DNA from: Gammaproteobacteria bacterium
Lineage (GTDB): Bacteria; Pseudomonadota; Gammaproteobacteria; Steroidobacterales; Steroidobacteraceae
DNA length: 15,819 bases
Assembly (NCBI GenBank): GCA_028293725.1
Contig: JAQGOE010000170.1
Coordinates: 1-15,819 of the forward strand
Reading direction: 5' to 3'
Every line of letters starts with the position of its first letter. Position 1 is the stretch's first letter. Positions 1 to 7,762 of the stretch are shown here, piece by piece. Position numbers and translations under genes: made by a program. Below the pieces are notes generated by a model. That model had not been told where the DNA came from, did not search any database, and was given only the letters and a program-made list of their open reading frames with translations.

Positions 1-2358
1 GACACGCCCAACCCGCACATCGACCCCAACAATAAGTGGAGTTTCTTCGAGCAGTACTGCCAGAAGTGCCACAACTCCACCGACTGGGCGGGCGGCGTCG
101 CGTTCGACACGATGTCTCCGGAAAGCATTCCCGACGACGCCAAGGAGTTGGAAGAAGCGGTGCGCAAGCTGCAGGGGCGTCTCATGCCGCCGCCCGGCAA
201 GCCGCAACCGGACCAACAGACGGTCGACAACATGGTGGGTTGGCTAACGACCCGGCTGGACGAGGCCGGCGCCGCTCACCCGAATCCGGGCAACGTGGTG
301 CTCCACCGTTTGAACCGAACCGAGTACGCTCGTGAGGTCAAGGACCTCCTGGCTCTGAATATCGACGCGGCGGCGCTTTTGCCGAAAGACACCAAGGGCG
401 ATGGCGGTTTCGACAACGTCGCGAGCGTCTTGAAGGTATCGCCGTCGTTCCTCGACCAGTACATCGTCGCCGCTCACGATGTGAGCGTGCAGGCCATCGG
501 AACGAACGCCCCGTCGGTCGCACCTACTGCATATCGCTCTTCTCCTGAGAACGGTCAGGACGCGCACGTCGAAGGCCTCCCGCTCGGCACTCGTGGCGGA
601 ATGCTCATTGAGCATCTCTTCCCCGCCGACGGCGAGTACACCTTCAACCTCAATCAGGGTGGCGGCTTCGGCGGCGGTTATATCGCCGGTCTCGACAGCA
701 AACAGACCCTCATCATGACGATCGACGGCGTCCAGGTTTTCGAGGGCTCGCTCGGCGGCCCGGAGGATCTGAAAGCCGCCGACCAGAAGCAGGCGCCGGC
801 GGTGAAGGAGATCCGCGCACGGTTCGAGAACGTCCATCAGAAAGTCACGGCGGGCCCGCACAAGATCGGCCTCGCCTTCATCCAGCGCTCCTTCGCGGAG
901 TCTGACGATAAGCTCGAGCCCCTGGGCGCCGCCGGTAATATCCCGCGGGTCCCCGGAGTGTCAGGTGTTGAGATCATCGGCCCGGCCAAGCCGACCGGCA
1001 TCAGCGAGACCCCGAGCCGCGCGAAGATCTTCATCTGCTATCCGAAGAGTGAGAGCGAAGAAGTGCCGTGCGCGCAGCAGATCGTAGCCAACCTGGCGCG
1101 GCATGCTTACCGACGGCCGGTCGGCGATGTCGATCTCACCGGTCCGATGCGTTTCTACAAGGCCGGGCGGGCGAAGCACGGCTTCGAGGGCGGCATCCAG
1201 GAGGCTTTGATGGCCATCCTGGCCAGCCCGAAATTCCTCTATCGTGTCGAGGCATTGCCGCAGGACGTGTCGGCCGGGACCGCCTATCGCATCGGCGACC
1301 ACGAGCTGGCGTCGCGGTTGTCGTTCTTCCTGTGGAGCCAGGGACCGGATGACGAGCTGCTGAATGTTGCGGGCAGCGGCAAGCTGCACGATCCTGGAGT
1401 GTTGGAGAAGCAGGTGCGGCGCATGCTCGCCGACAAGCGTGCCAACGCCCTGGTCTACAATTTTGCGGACGAGTGGCTGAACGTCGACGAGGTCGATCGG
1501 ATCGAGCCGGATCCGAGCCTCTTCCCGGAGTTCGATGGTCCGTTGCGCGCGGCGTTCAAACATGAAACGGAGCTCTTCGTGAGCAGCGTGCTCACGGAGA
1601 ACCAGAGCGTCATCAACCTCCTCGATGCGAACTACACGTTTATCAACGAGCGTCTCGCCCGTGAATACGGCATTCCCAACGTCCAAGGCGAGCAGTTCCG
1701 GCGCGTCACGCTCGCCGACCCCAACCGATTCGGGCTGCTCGGTAAGGGCAGCTTCTTGATGGGCACCTCGTATGCGAACCGCACCTCGCCTGTGAAGCGC
1801 GGGGCGTGGATTCTCGAGAATGTCACCGGGACGCCCCCGCACGCGCCCCCGCCGGGAGTGGAGGCGCTGAAAGAGAACATGGACGGGGCCAAGGCGCAGA
1901 CCGTGCGCGAGCGGATGGAGGCCCATCGCTCGAACCCCTCGTGCAACCAGTGTCACGGCATCCTGGATCCGCTCGGCTTCGCCTTCGAAAACTTCGATGC
2001 CATCGGCGGCTGGCGGGCGAAGGACCATGAAACGGCGACGGCCATCGACGCGGGTGGCGAGTTGGGCGGCGTGCAGTTACGGGGCCCTGCCGACGTGCGC
2101 AAGCTTCTCATGCAGAAGCCGGAGCAGTTCGCACTCACGTTTACCGAGAAGCTGTTCGGATACTCGTTGGGCCGCGGTCTCGACTACACGGACATGCCGA
2201 CCGTGCGCACCATCGTGCGTGACGCGTCCAAGGATAACTACCGCTTCGTGTCGATTGTGTTGGGAATCGTGAATAGTCCGTCCTTCCAGATGCAGATGGT
2301 TCCGGAAGGCTCGGGTTCGGGCACGCCGCCGGTCAAGCAGGCCGCCCTGCTGCCTTAA
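1..2358 (+). CDS. Planctomycete-type multidomain cytochrome c (DUF1587-DUF1595-DUF1592-DUF1588-DUF1585), 5' end cut by the window
   Basis: The frame is open from base 1, so the true start lies upstream; the first ATG at 112 is internal because a heme-binding CQKCH (58-72) precedes it. Numbering codons from base 1, the domains I recognise are a cytochrome c segment (about 15-75), DUF1587 (HRLNRTEY, about 100-160), a glycine-rich beta-type segment that may be a binding module (about 200-300), DUF1595 (RRPV...SPKFLYR, about 355-420), DUF1592 (SRLSFFLW, about 430-560), DUF1588 with a second heme motif CNQCH (1942-1956), and DUF1585 at the C-terminus. These domains are known mainly from Planctomycetes and soil bacteria and have no assigned reaction. 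Two c-heme sites imply periplasmic maturation and electron transfer. Only a leader and a few residues are probably missing. It is followed 27 nt later by the DUF1552 gene, its usual partner. Confidence 0.9.
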   Translation, partial: DTPNPHIDPNNKWSFFEQYCQKCHNSTDWAGGVAFDTMSPESIPDDAKELEEAVRKLQGRLMPPPGKPQPDQQTVDNMVGWLTTRLDEAGAAHPNPGNVVLHRLNRTEYAREVKDLLALNIDAAALLPKDTKGDGGFDNVASVLKVSPSFLDQYIVAAHDVSVQAIGTNAPSVAPTAYRSSPENGQDAHVEGLPLGTRGGMLIEHLFPADGEYTFNLNQGGGFGGGYIAGLDSKQTLIMTIDGVQVFEGSLGGPEDLKAADQKQAPAVKEIRARFENVHQKVTAGPHKIGLAFIQRSFAESDDKLEPLGAAGNIPRVPGVSGVEIIGPAKPTGISETPSRAKIFICYPKSESEEVPCAQQIVANLARHAYRRPVGDVDLTGPMRFYKAGRAKHGFEGGIQEALMAILASPKFLYRVEALPQDVSAGTAYRIGDHELASRLSFFLWSQGPDDELLNVAGSGKLHDPGVLEKQVRRMLADKRANALVYNFADEWLNVDEVDRIEPDPSLFPEFDGPLRAAFKHETELFVSSVLTENQSVINLLDANYTFINERLAREYGIPNVQGEQFRRVTLADPNRFGLLGKGSFLMGTSYANRTSPVKRGAWILENVTGTPPHAPPPGVEALKENMDGAKAQTVRERMEAHRSNPSCNQCHGILDPLGFAFENFDAIGGWRAKDHETATAIDAGGELGGVQLRGPADVRKLLMQKPEQFALTFTEKLFGYSLGRGLDYTDMPTVRTIVRDASKDNYRFVSIVLGIVNSPSFQMQMVPEGSGSGTPPVKQAALLP

Positions 2359-2385
2359 GGGCGCGGTGCCAACAGGAGACTGCCG

Positions 2386-3705
2386 ATGTTCATTACAAAA
2401 AAATATCTGAATCGCAGGACCGTGCTGCGGGGCGCGGGAGCGATGATCGCTCTGCCGCTGCTCGATGCCATGATTCCCGCCGCCACCGCGCTGGCCAACA
2501 CCGCCGCGAAGCCGCTCGTGAAGCTGGGGTTCGTGTATTTCCCCCATGGCGCGATCATGGAGAAGTGGACTCCGGAGAAAGAGGGCGCGGATTTCGAGCT
2601 GGGTCCGATTCTCGAGCCTCTGAAGCCGTTCCAGAAACAACTCACCATCATCAGCGGTCTCGGCAACCGTCCCGGCGAGAGCCAGGCCGTCCACGCCATA
2701 GTGCCCGCAACCTGGCTGAGCTGCACTCATCCGAAGCAGGGGCAGGAACCCAACATGGCGGTCACGGCGGACCAGATCGCCGCCAAGTACATCGGGCAGG
2801 ACACACCGCTTCCGTCGCTCGAGATCGCCACCGAGGGGGCCGGCGGCGGCGGCGCGTGCGATCGCGACTACGGCTGTAATTACTCCGGCACGATTGCCTA
2901 CCGCACGCCGACCACGCCGCTGCCGATGGAATACAACCCGCGCAAGTTGTTTCAGCGCCTGTTTGGTCGTGGGGACAGCCCGGAAGAGCGTAAGGAGCTC
3001 GTCGAGGAGCAGGCGAGCATCCTCGACATGGTGCAGGATGACGCTTCGGCGCTTCAGCGCACACTGGGCGTCCGTGACCGCGCGATGTTGAATGACTACC
3101 TCGATACGGTGCGCGAGCTCGAGCGCCGGGTGCAGAAGACCCAGTCGCAGGATCTCTCGCATCTGAAGTTGCCCAATGTTCCGGTGGGCAACCCGGAGTC
3201 ATTCGACCAGACGATGAATCTGATGTACGACATGGCGGCACTGGCCTACCAGGCGAATCTCACGCGCATCATGAACATGATGGTGGCGGCGGAGGTGAGC
3301 GGCCGAACGTACAACAACATCGGTGTGCCCGATGCCTTCCACGCGGTTTCGCACCATGCGAACGATCCGGTGAAGAAGGACAAGCTCGTGAAGATCCAGA
3401 ACTACCACACCAAGGTGCTGGCGAAGTTCCTCACGAAGCTGTCCACCACGCCGGACGGCGACGGGTCGTTGCTCGACCACTCGATCATTCTGTACGGCAG
3501 CAACATGAGCAACAGCGATCGCCACAACCAGTTCCCGCTGCCCACCGCGTTCATCGGTGGCGGCTGTGGCAAGTTGAAAGGGGGTCAGCATTTGCGCTAT
3601 CCCGATCACACGCCGCTGGCGAACGCGCTGCTGACGATGCTCGATCGCGCCGGGGTGCCCGTCGACAAGGTTGGCGACAGCACGCAGAAGTTTGCGGAGG
3701 TCTGA
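2386..3705 (+). CDS. DUF1552 (HXXSHH) family protein, Tat-exported
   Basis: This 439-residue protein belongs to the DUF1552 family, whose hallmark HxxSHH is present as HAVSHH at residues 319-324 (3340-3357). The N-terminus carries a twin-arginine signal (NRRTVLRG, residues 9-16), a hydrophobic stretch and a probable cleavage near ALA at 35-37, so the protein should be exported folded to the periplasm. The ATG at 2386 is supported by AGGAGA at 2374-2379, 7 nt upstream. The family has no proven activity; the histidine cluster and Tat export suggest a cofactor- or metal-binding protein, which is inference. Genes of this family commonly sit next to DUF1592/1588/1585 cytochromes, as here, so the two products probably act together. 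Its stop overlaps the ankyrin gene start by one base (TGATG), consistent with translational coupling. Confidence 0.93.
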   Translation: MFITKKYLNRRTVLRGAGAMIALPLLDAMIPAATALANTAAKPLVKLGFVYFPHGAIMEKWTPEKEGADFELGPILEPLKPFQKQLTIISGLGNRPGESQAVHAIVPATWLSCTHPKQGQEPNMAVTADQIAAKYIGQDTPLPSLEIATEGAGGGGACDRDYGCNYSGTIAYRTPTTPLPMEYNPRKLFQRLFGRGDSPEERKELVEEQASILDMVQDDASALQRTLGVRDRAMLNDYLDTVRELERRVQKTQSQDLSHLKLPNVPVGNPESFDQTMNLMYDMAALAYQANLTRIMNMMVAAEVSGRTYNNIGVPDAFHAVSHHANDPVKKDKLVKIQNYHTKVLAKFLTKLSTTPDGDGSLLDHSIILYGSNMSNSDRHNQFPLPTAFIGGGCGKLKGGQHLRYPDHTPLANALLTMLDRAGVPVDKVGDSTQKFAEV

Positions 3706-5249
3706 TGAGAAGCACTCGGACTTTGGCGCAGGACCGCCGCTTGAAAACCGCGGTGAGGGCAGGGCTGGCAGTCGCGCTGCTGGCTTTCGGAGCGCAGGCG
3801 CCCGTCTGGGCAGCCGGTACGCTCATCGATGCGGCCAAAGCCAACGACAGCGCGGGAGCACTGGCGCTCCTCAAGGATAAAGCGGATGTGAATGCGGCCG
3901 AGAGCGACGGTACGACACCGTTGCACTACGCCGTGTTTCACGACGACGTCGCCCTGGTCGAAAGTCTCCTGAAGGCCGGCGCGAAAGCGTCCGCTGCCAA
4001 CAAGTACGGCTCCACCCCTCTGTTGGAAGCGGCCGTCCGGGGGAACCCGGTAGTCATCGAGAAGCTGCTGAAGGCGGGTGCCGACGTCAACGCAGGGAAT
4101 GGCGATGGCCAGACTGCGTTGTTGATCCTCTCGCGTACCAGCAACGTCGCTGCTGCGAAGCTCCTCGTCAGTCATGGAGCTAACGTCAATGTTGCGGAGC
4201 ATTGGCACGAGCAGACACCTCTCATGTGGGCGGCTGCGGAAAGCCAGCCCGCCATGGTGAAGCTGCTCCTGGATCACGGCGCCAAGGTTGATGCGCGGTC
4301 GCACCTCAATCATTGGACGCGAATGGTAACCGCCGAGCCGCGCGCGCAGATGCGTGAGGTCGGAGGCTTCACCCCGCTGCTCTATGCTGCCCGCCAGGGT
4401 TGCCTGGAATGTGTGAAGCTTCTTGTCGGGGCTCACGCGGACGTCAACCTTCCGGATCCTGAGGGCGTCACTCCTCTGATCATGGCGACGACCAACTTTC
4501 ATTTCGATGTGGGTGCGTTCCTGGTCACCAAGAAGGCCAACGTCAACTCCTGGGACTGGTGGGGACGGACAGCTCTGTGGGCGGCGGTGGATCTCAACAC
4601 CATTCCGCACGGCGGGCGGCCGGATCGGCCGTCGCTCGATAATACGACCAGCGTCAAAATGATCGAGATCCTGCTCGACGCCGGCGCCAATCCCAACGCG
4701 CAATTGAAGCTCTTTCCGCCGTATCGGGCGGTGGGCCCGGACCGTGGCGCGGACATGATGCTCACGATGGGCTCCACGCCGCTGCTGCGGGCTGCGAAAG
4801 CCGGTGACGTCGCGGCTGTACGCCTGTTGCTCGATCACGGCGCGAATCCAAACTTGACCAATATCCAGGGGATCACCCCGCTCATGGCGGCGGCCGGGCT
4901 CGGCTCGAACGAGATCGATACTCGCGGCCGTTTCAAGACTCAGCCCGACCAGGTCGCCTCCATCGATCTGCTCGTGAAGGCGGGTGCTGACGTCAACGCG
5001 CAGGACCATAATGGCCAGACGGCGCTGCACGGCGCCGCATTGTTCGGCTACAACGAAGTGGTCAAGGATCTCGTCGCTCAACACGCCGACGTGAATGCGA
5101 AGGACAAGAAGGGTATGACGCCGTTGGATTCAGCGATGGGACGCGCCGGCGGTCATGGTCGCGGGGGCGTCAGCATCGAGGTGCACGATGCCACAGCGGC
5201 TCTCATCAAACAGTACCAGTCGGACTCGACTGTAGCGAGACAGCTTTAA
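3705..5249 (+). CDS. Secreted ankyrin-repeat protein (about 12 repeats)
   Basis: This 514-residue protein starts with a Sec-type leader: basic residues, a hydrophobic core at about 19-33, and probable cleavage after VWA (34-36). The rest is nearly all ankyrin repeats, visible as about eleven TPL/TAL helix starts roughly 33 residues apart and repeated GADVNA-type turns. Three repeats carry long inserts: after the fifth (rich in H, W, R), within the eighth (HGGRPDRPSLDN), and in the tenth. Ankyrin arrays bind proteins, and with an export leader this one would do so in the periplasm. Its position between the DUF1552 gene and a cytochrome b suggests a scaffold or assembly role for the envelope complex; this is inference. 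The start overlaps the preceding stop by one base, so translation is probably coupled. Confidence 0.92.
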   Translation: MRSTRTLAQDRRLKTAVRAGLAVALLAFGAQAPVWAAGTLIDAAKANDSAGALALLKDKADVNAAESDGTTPLHYAVFHDDVALVESLLKAGAKASAANKYGSTPLLEAAVRGNPVVIEKLLKAGADVNAGNGDGQTALLILSRTSNVAAAKLLVSHGANVNVAEHWHEQTPLMWAAAESQPAMVKLLLDHGAKVDARSHLNHWTRMVTAEPRAQMREVGGFTPLLYAARQGCLECVKLLVGAHADVNLPDPEGVTPLIMATTNFHFDVGAFLVTKKANVNSWDWWGRTALWAAVDLNTIPHGGRPDRPSLDNTTSVKMIEILLDAGANPNAQLKLFPPYRAVGPDRGADMMLTMGSTPLLRAAKAGDVAAVRLLLDHGANPNLTNIQGITPLMAAAGLGSNEIDTRGRFKTQPDQVASIDLLVKAGADVNAQDHNGQTALHGAALFGYNEVVKDLVAQHADVNAKDKKGMTPLDSAMGRAGGHGRGGVSIEVHDATAALIKQYQSDSTVARQL

Positions 5250-5252
5250 ACG

Positions 5253-5945
5253 ATGGCTGACGATAGACGGCTCGTCTGGGACTTGCCACTGCGGCTGTTC
5301 CATTGGCTCTTTGCCACCTGCATCGTCGCGTCCTACGTGACCGCCAAGTTGGGATTCGACTGGATGCAGTGGCACTTCTACCTGGGGTACACGGCCATCG
5401 GACTGCTGGTGTTCCGCATTCTGTGGGGACTCTTCGGACCGCGCCACGCGCGCTTCAGCAGTTTCGTCCACAATCCGTCGGCCATCTGGCTGTACCTGAA
5501 GGGCATGTTCAACCCGGGCACCGCCCCCAGTGTCGGCCACAATCCGGTCGGCGGCCTGATGGTGTTCCTGATGCTGCTACTGGTGGCGATCCAGGCTGGC
5601 ACAGGGCTGTTCACCACCGACGCGGTCGTCTGGGCCGGACCCTACAATCCGTCCGTGAGCGAGAGTACGGCGGGCGTGCTGTCGACCGTGCATAACTGGA
5701 ATTTCAACTTCATCATCGCGGCGGTGTGCCTGCACGTGGCCGCGATCGTGTTCTACGCGCTCTACAAGAAACAGAATCTCGTCGTGCCGATGTTGAATGG
5801 GCACAAGGCCGCGGCGCTCGTGCCGGAGCACGAGGCTATCAGCAGCTCGCAGCTGTTCAAGGCGCTGGTGGTGTGTCTCGTGGCGGCCGGTTTCGTCTAC
5901 TGGCTGCTGGCGCATGCGCCGGTGGTGCCGGACAACACCTATTAA
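5253..5945 (+). CDS. Cytochrome b561 / Ni-Fe hydrogenase b-type cytochrome subunit-like membrane protein
   Basis: The 230-residue product is a predicted inner-membrane diheme cytochrome b of the bacterial b561/HupC type. It opens with the family signature VWDLPLRLFHW. Membrane segments are visible at about 13-31, 40-62, 97-120, 143-167 and 203-222. Histidines placed like heme ligands are H17 and H41 near the first two helices, and H147 and H161 at and within the fourth. Such proteins pass electrons between the quinone pool and periplasmic partners. It starts 3 nt after the ankyrin stop with only a weak ribosome-binding site, so coupling to the upstream gene is likely. Its presence supports reading the upstream c-type cytochrome and DUF1552 protein as part of a membrane-linked redox chain. 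The direction of electron flow cannot be told from sequence. Confidence 0.9.
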   Translation: MADDRRLVWDLPLRLFHWLFATCIVASYVTAKLGFDWMQWHFYLGYTAIGLLVFRILWGLFGPRHARFSSFVHNPSAIWLYLKGMFNPGTAPSVGHNPVGGLMVFLMLLLVAIQAGTGLFTTDAVVWAGPYNPSVSESTAGVLSTVHNWNFNFIIAAVCLHVAAIVFYALYKKQNLVVPMLNGHKAAALVPEHEAISSSQLFKALVVCLVAAGFVYWLLAHAPVVPDNTY

Positions 5946-5950
5946 CGAAT

Positions 5951-5980
5951 CGGGCCCGACCCCCGGGAGGGTCGAGCCCG
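5951..5980. terminator. Hairpin between convergent genes, probable bidirectional terminator
   Basis: An inverted repeat pairs CGGGC at 5951-5955 with GCCCG at 5976-5980 and CGACCC at 5957-5962 with GGGTCG at 5969-5974, with one C-A mismatch and a 6-nt loop. It lies 5 nt after the cytochrome b stop and 38 bp from the end of the convergent cytochrome c gene. There is no strong T run on either side, so termination may be only partial. Confidence 0.6.
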
Positions 5981-6017
5981 CTGTGCGATAGGACGAGTCG
6001 ACAGGAAGAGGTGAGGG

Positions 6018-6506
6018 TTACTTGTTACGGTAGTTGTCGTGGCAAGCGCCGCATGCCTTGCCGACCGCGCCGGCCGCCTTCAGTGTCATGCCTTTGTCAC
6101 CCGACTTCGACGCCTCGACCAGGGCCGCGGCCGCTTTCACCAGGTCATCCGCCTTGGCCTTGAAGTCCGCCTGGTTGGTCCAGATCCCGTCCTGCGCCTT
6201 TGTTTTGACGTTCGTGGCTTTACGCGTGTCGAACGTGAACACGTCGGGAATCATGCTGCCGAGCTGCTCGATGTGGGTTCCGCTGTTGCCCGCCATAGCG
6301 GCATCGAATGGGACTTTGTTCTTGAGCATGCCGCCCAGCGGGGCCATGTAGAAGCCCATCACTTTGAGCAGTCCCTGGCGGGTCTCGATGGCCTGCTGCA
6401 ACTGCTGCTCAGGAGTCGGCGGGGCCGCCGCATCCTGGGCAAGGACGGCGGATACGGGTGCAATAGCGCACAGCGCGATGAGGCTCGACTTCGCAAAACG
6501 GTTCAT
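6018..6506 (-). CDS. Cytochrome c'/c556-like periplasmic cytochrome
   Basis: The 162-residue product has a Sec leader (MNRFAKSS, then a hydrophobic stretch, cleavage after VLA at 21-23) and a single C-terminal heme motif CGACH at residues 152-156. This layout, a helical-bundle body with the heme site at the very end, is that of cytochrome c' and c556 (COG3909-type). Methionines in the first predicted helix (around KVMGFYM) could supply a sixth ligand as in c556, or be absent from the heme as in c'; this is undecided. I chose the start at 6506 because AAGGGG at 6516-6521 lies 9 nt upstream. The in-frame ATG at 6515 abuts that site, and an upstream extension to 6593 would bury the leader. It is transcribed toward the cytochrome b operon and lies 135 nt downstream of the LysR gene, which has its own terminator, so it is probably a separate unit. 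Confidence 0.9.
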   Translation of the reverse strand: MNRFAKSSLIALCAIAPVSAVLAQDAAAPPTPEQQLQQAIETRQGLLKVMGFYMAPLGGMLKNKVPFDAAMAGNSGTHIEQLGSMIPDVFTFDTRKATNVKTKAQDGIWTNQADFKAKADDLVKAAAALVEASKSGDKGMTLKAAGAVGKACGACHDNYRNK

Positions 6507-6515
6507 TCGAAACAT

Positions 6516-6521
6516 CCCCTT
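6516..6521 (-). promoter_or_regulatory. Ribosome-binding site deciding the cytochrome c' start
   Basis: On the minus strand this reads AAGGGG. Its distance of 9 nt to the ATG at 6506 is workable, while the ATG at 6515 follows immediately and would not be served. Confidence 0.6.
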
Positions 6522-6621
6522 GCAGACGATGGAAGGCGGTGAGGGCAATCTTGCGCCGCAGTTTATCGAAAGGAGCCGCCCGCCGCGAGACACCTGCGTT
6601 GAGCGACCACTCCGGGGGCGG

Positions 6622-6643
6622 AAAAAACCGTGTTTGTACGGTT
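6622..6643 (-). terminator. Rho-independent terminator of the LysR gene, overlapping its stop codon
   Basis: Read on the minus strand, AACCGT pairs with ACGGTT around a 6-nt loop (6626-6643), and the strand continues in T (six A on the plus strand at 6622-6627). The first stem bases are part of the TAA stop codon. A short stem plus T run is a standard intrinsic terminator, so readthrough into the cytochrome c gene should be limited. Confidence 0.72.
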
Positions 6644-7652
6644 ATGGGACACGCCGCTCGTGGACCGCACCATTCACCACCGCCTGCGGCCGTGCCATGC
6701 GGTTGGAGGAGTCACCGACCTCACGCGTGAGGATGTGGTGAATCTCGCGATCCCAGTAGGGTTCCTCCGGACCGAACACGCTGACGAGATAATCAACGAA
6801 CGCGCGCACCTTCACCGGTACGAGCCTGCGGCCCGAGTAGACGGCGTAGATGTTGACATCCGAGGCGCTGCCGTAGGCCGGCATCACGCGCTTGAGCACG
6901 CCGCGCTTGAGCTCTGCGCTGACATCCCAGGTGGAACGGAAGCCGATTCCCAGGCCGCTGACGACGGCCTCCCGGACGACTTCGCTGGAGTTGGTCTCGA
7001 GAACGGTGTGCGGCTTGAAGATGACCGGACCTTCGGGGCCTTCGAGACGCCAGGTGATCTGCGGCCCGGCCGCGACGAGTCGGTGGCGCTGCAAGTCCAC
7101 GAGATCGCGGGGCTCGCCATGCTTCTCGAGGTAGACCGGCGAGGCGCAAAACACTCTGCGGTTCGGCGCCAGGCGGCGGGCTACGAGGCTGGAGTCGGGC
7201 AAGGTGCCGATCCGGACGGCCATGTCAAAGCTTCCGGCAACCAGGTCGGCGTAGTCGTCGCTGAGGTCCACCTGCATTTTCAGCTCGGTGTTCGCATCGA
7301 GGAATGGCTTCAGGCGCGGCGCTACATGTAGCCGTCCGAAAGCCGTCGGCAGCGAAACCTTCAGCACGCCCCGCGGCCTTTCGCTGTCCACCGCGGCGAA
7401 GTTCTCGGCATCCTCGACGGCCGCCAGCACGGCTACGACTCGCTCAAAGAAGCTCTGACCTACCTGTGTGGGCGTAAGACGCCGCGTCGTCCTCTGCAGT
7501 AGACGCACTCCGAGACGTTCCTCCAGACGGGTGAGCCGTTTGGAGATCATTGCCGGCGAGGAGTGCAACTCGCGGGCTGCGGCGGACAGGCTGCCCGCCT
7601 TGATGACCCGAGCAAAAATCTCGTAGTCGAACAGATTCGTAATCTTTTCCAA
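6642..7652 (-). CDS. LysR-type transcriptional regulator (CrgA-like)
   Basis: The 336-residue product has the N-terminal winged helix-turn-helix of LysR regulators (about 5-65, with GSLSAAARELHSSPAMISKR and LGVRLLQRTTRRLTPT) followed by the two-lobe effector domain (about 90-295). The tail is longer than in the usual 300-residue family member. The start is TTG at 7652: the next Met falls inside the DNA-binding helix and is too late, and a run of seven G lies 7 nt upstream as a plausible ribosome-binding site. It is transcribed away from the molybdenum hydroxylase pair with a 292-bp spacer, the classic layout for a LysR regulator controlling its divergent neighbour and itself. The effector is unknown; an aldehyde or N-heteroaromatic substrate of the neighbouring oxidoreductase would fit, but this is inference. 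Confidence 0.92.
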   Translation of the reverse strand: MEKITNLFDYEIFARVIKAGSLSAAARELHSSPAMISKRLTRLEERLGVRLLQRTTRRLTPTQVGQSFFERVVAVLAAVEDAENFAAVDSERPRGVLKVSLPTAFGRLHVAPRLKPFLDANTELKMQVDLSDDYADLVAGSFDMAVRIGTLPDSSLVARRLAPNRRVFCASPVYLEKHGEPRDLVDLQRHRLVAAGPQITWRLEGPEGPVIFKPHTVLETNSSEVVREAVVSGLGIGFRSTWDVSAELKRGVLKRVMPAYGSASDVNIYAVYSGRRLVPVKVRAFVDYLVSVFGPEEPYWDREIHHILTREVGDSSNRMARPQAVVNGAVHERRVP

Positions 7653-7675
7653 GAAAATGCCCCCCCGAACAGATT
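7628..7675. repeat. 10-bp direct repeat flanking the LysR start
   Basis: CGAACAGATT occurs at 7628-7637, inside the LysR coding start, and again at 7666-7675, just upstream of its ribosome-binding site, 38 bp apart. A shorter GCAGATT lies in the centre of the T-N11-A dyad at 7769-7775. This could be a second regulator contact or a small duplication trace. Confidence 0.4.
7660..7666 (-). promoter_or_regulatory. Seven-base G run serving as ribosome-binding site for the LysR gene
   Basis: The minus strand reads GGGGGGG followed by 7 nt and the TTG start. No AGGAGG-like sequence is nearer. A homopolymer here could vary in length by slippage. Confidence 0.4.
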
Positions 7676-7762
7676 TTTGGCCAAGACGCCCGGGTGAACT
7701 TTGTGTTACGGCCCCCGAAGCGACCCCTGTACTGTCCTCTTTTTGTGTCGTTCGCGCAGCCC

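Noticed and set aside
36..335. 99-residue plus-strand frame at the window start
   Set aside because: Out of frame with the open cytochrome gene that carries the heme motif at 58-72; Arg-rich shadow.
961..3162. Two long minus-strand frames (355 and 361 residues)
   Set aside because: They lie opposite the DUF1592-type cytochrome and DUF1552 genes, both of which have clear domains; no recognisable motifs.
3606..5084. 492-residue open frame on the minus strand
   Set aside because: It is antisense to the ankyrin gene, has no domain and shows the Arg/His-rich composition of a GC-rich shadow frame.
6507..6593. Longer start for the cytochrome c' protein
   Set aside because: It would place 29 extra residues before a normal leader, and the ribosome-binding site fits the ATG at 6506.
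6630..7331. 233-residue plus-strand frame
   Set aside because: Antisense to the LysR gene, whose DNA-binding and effector domains are clear.
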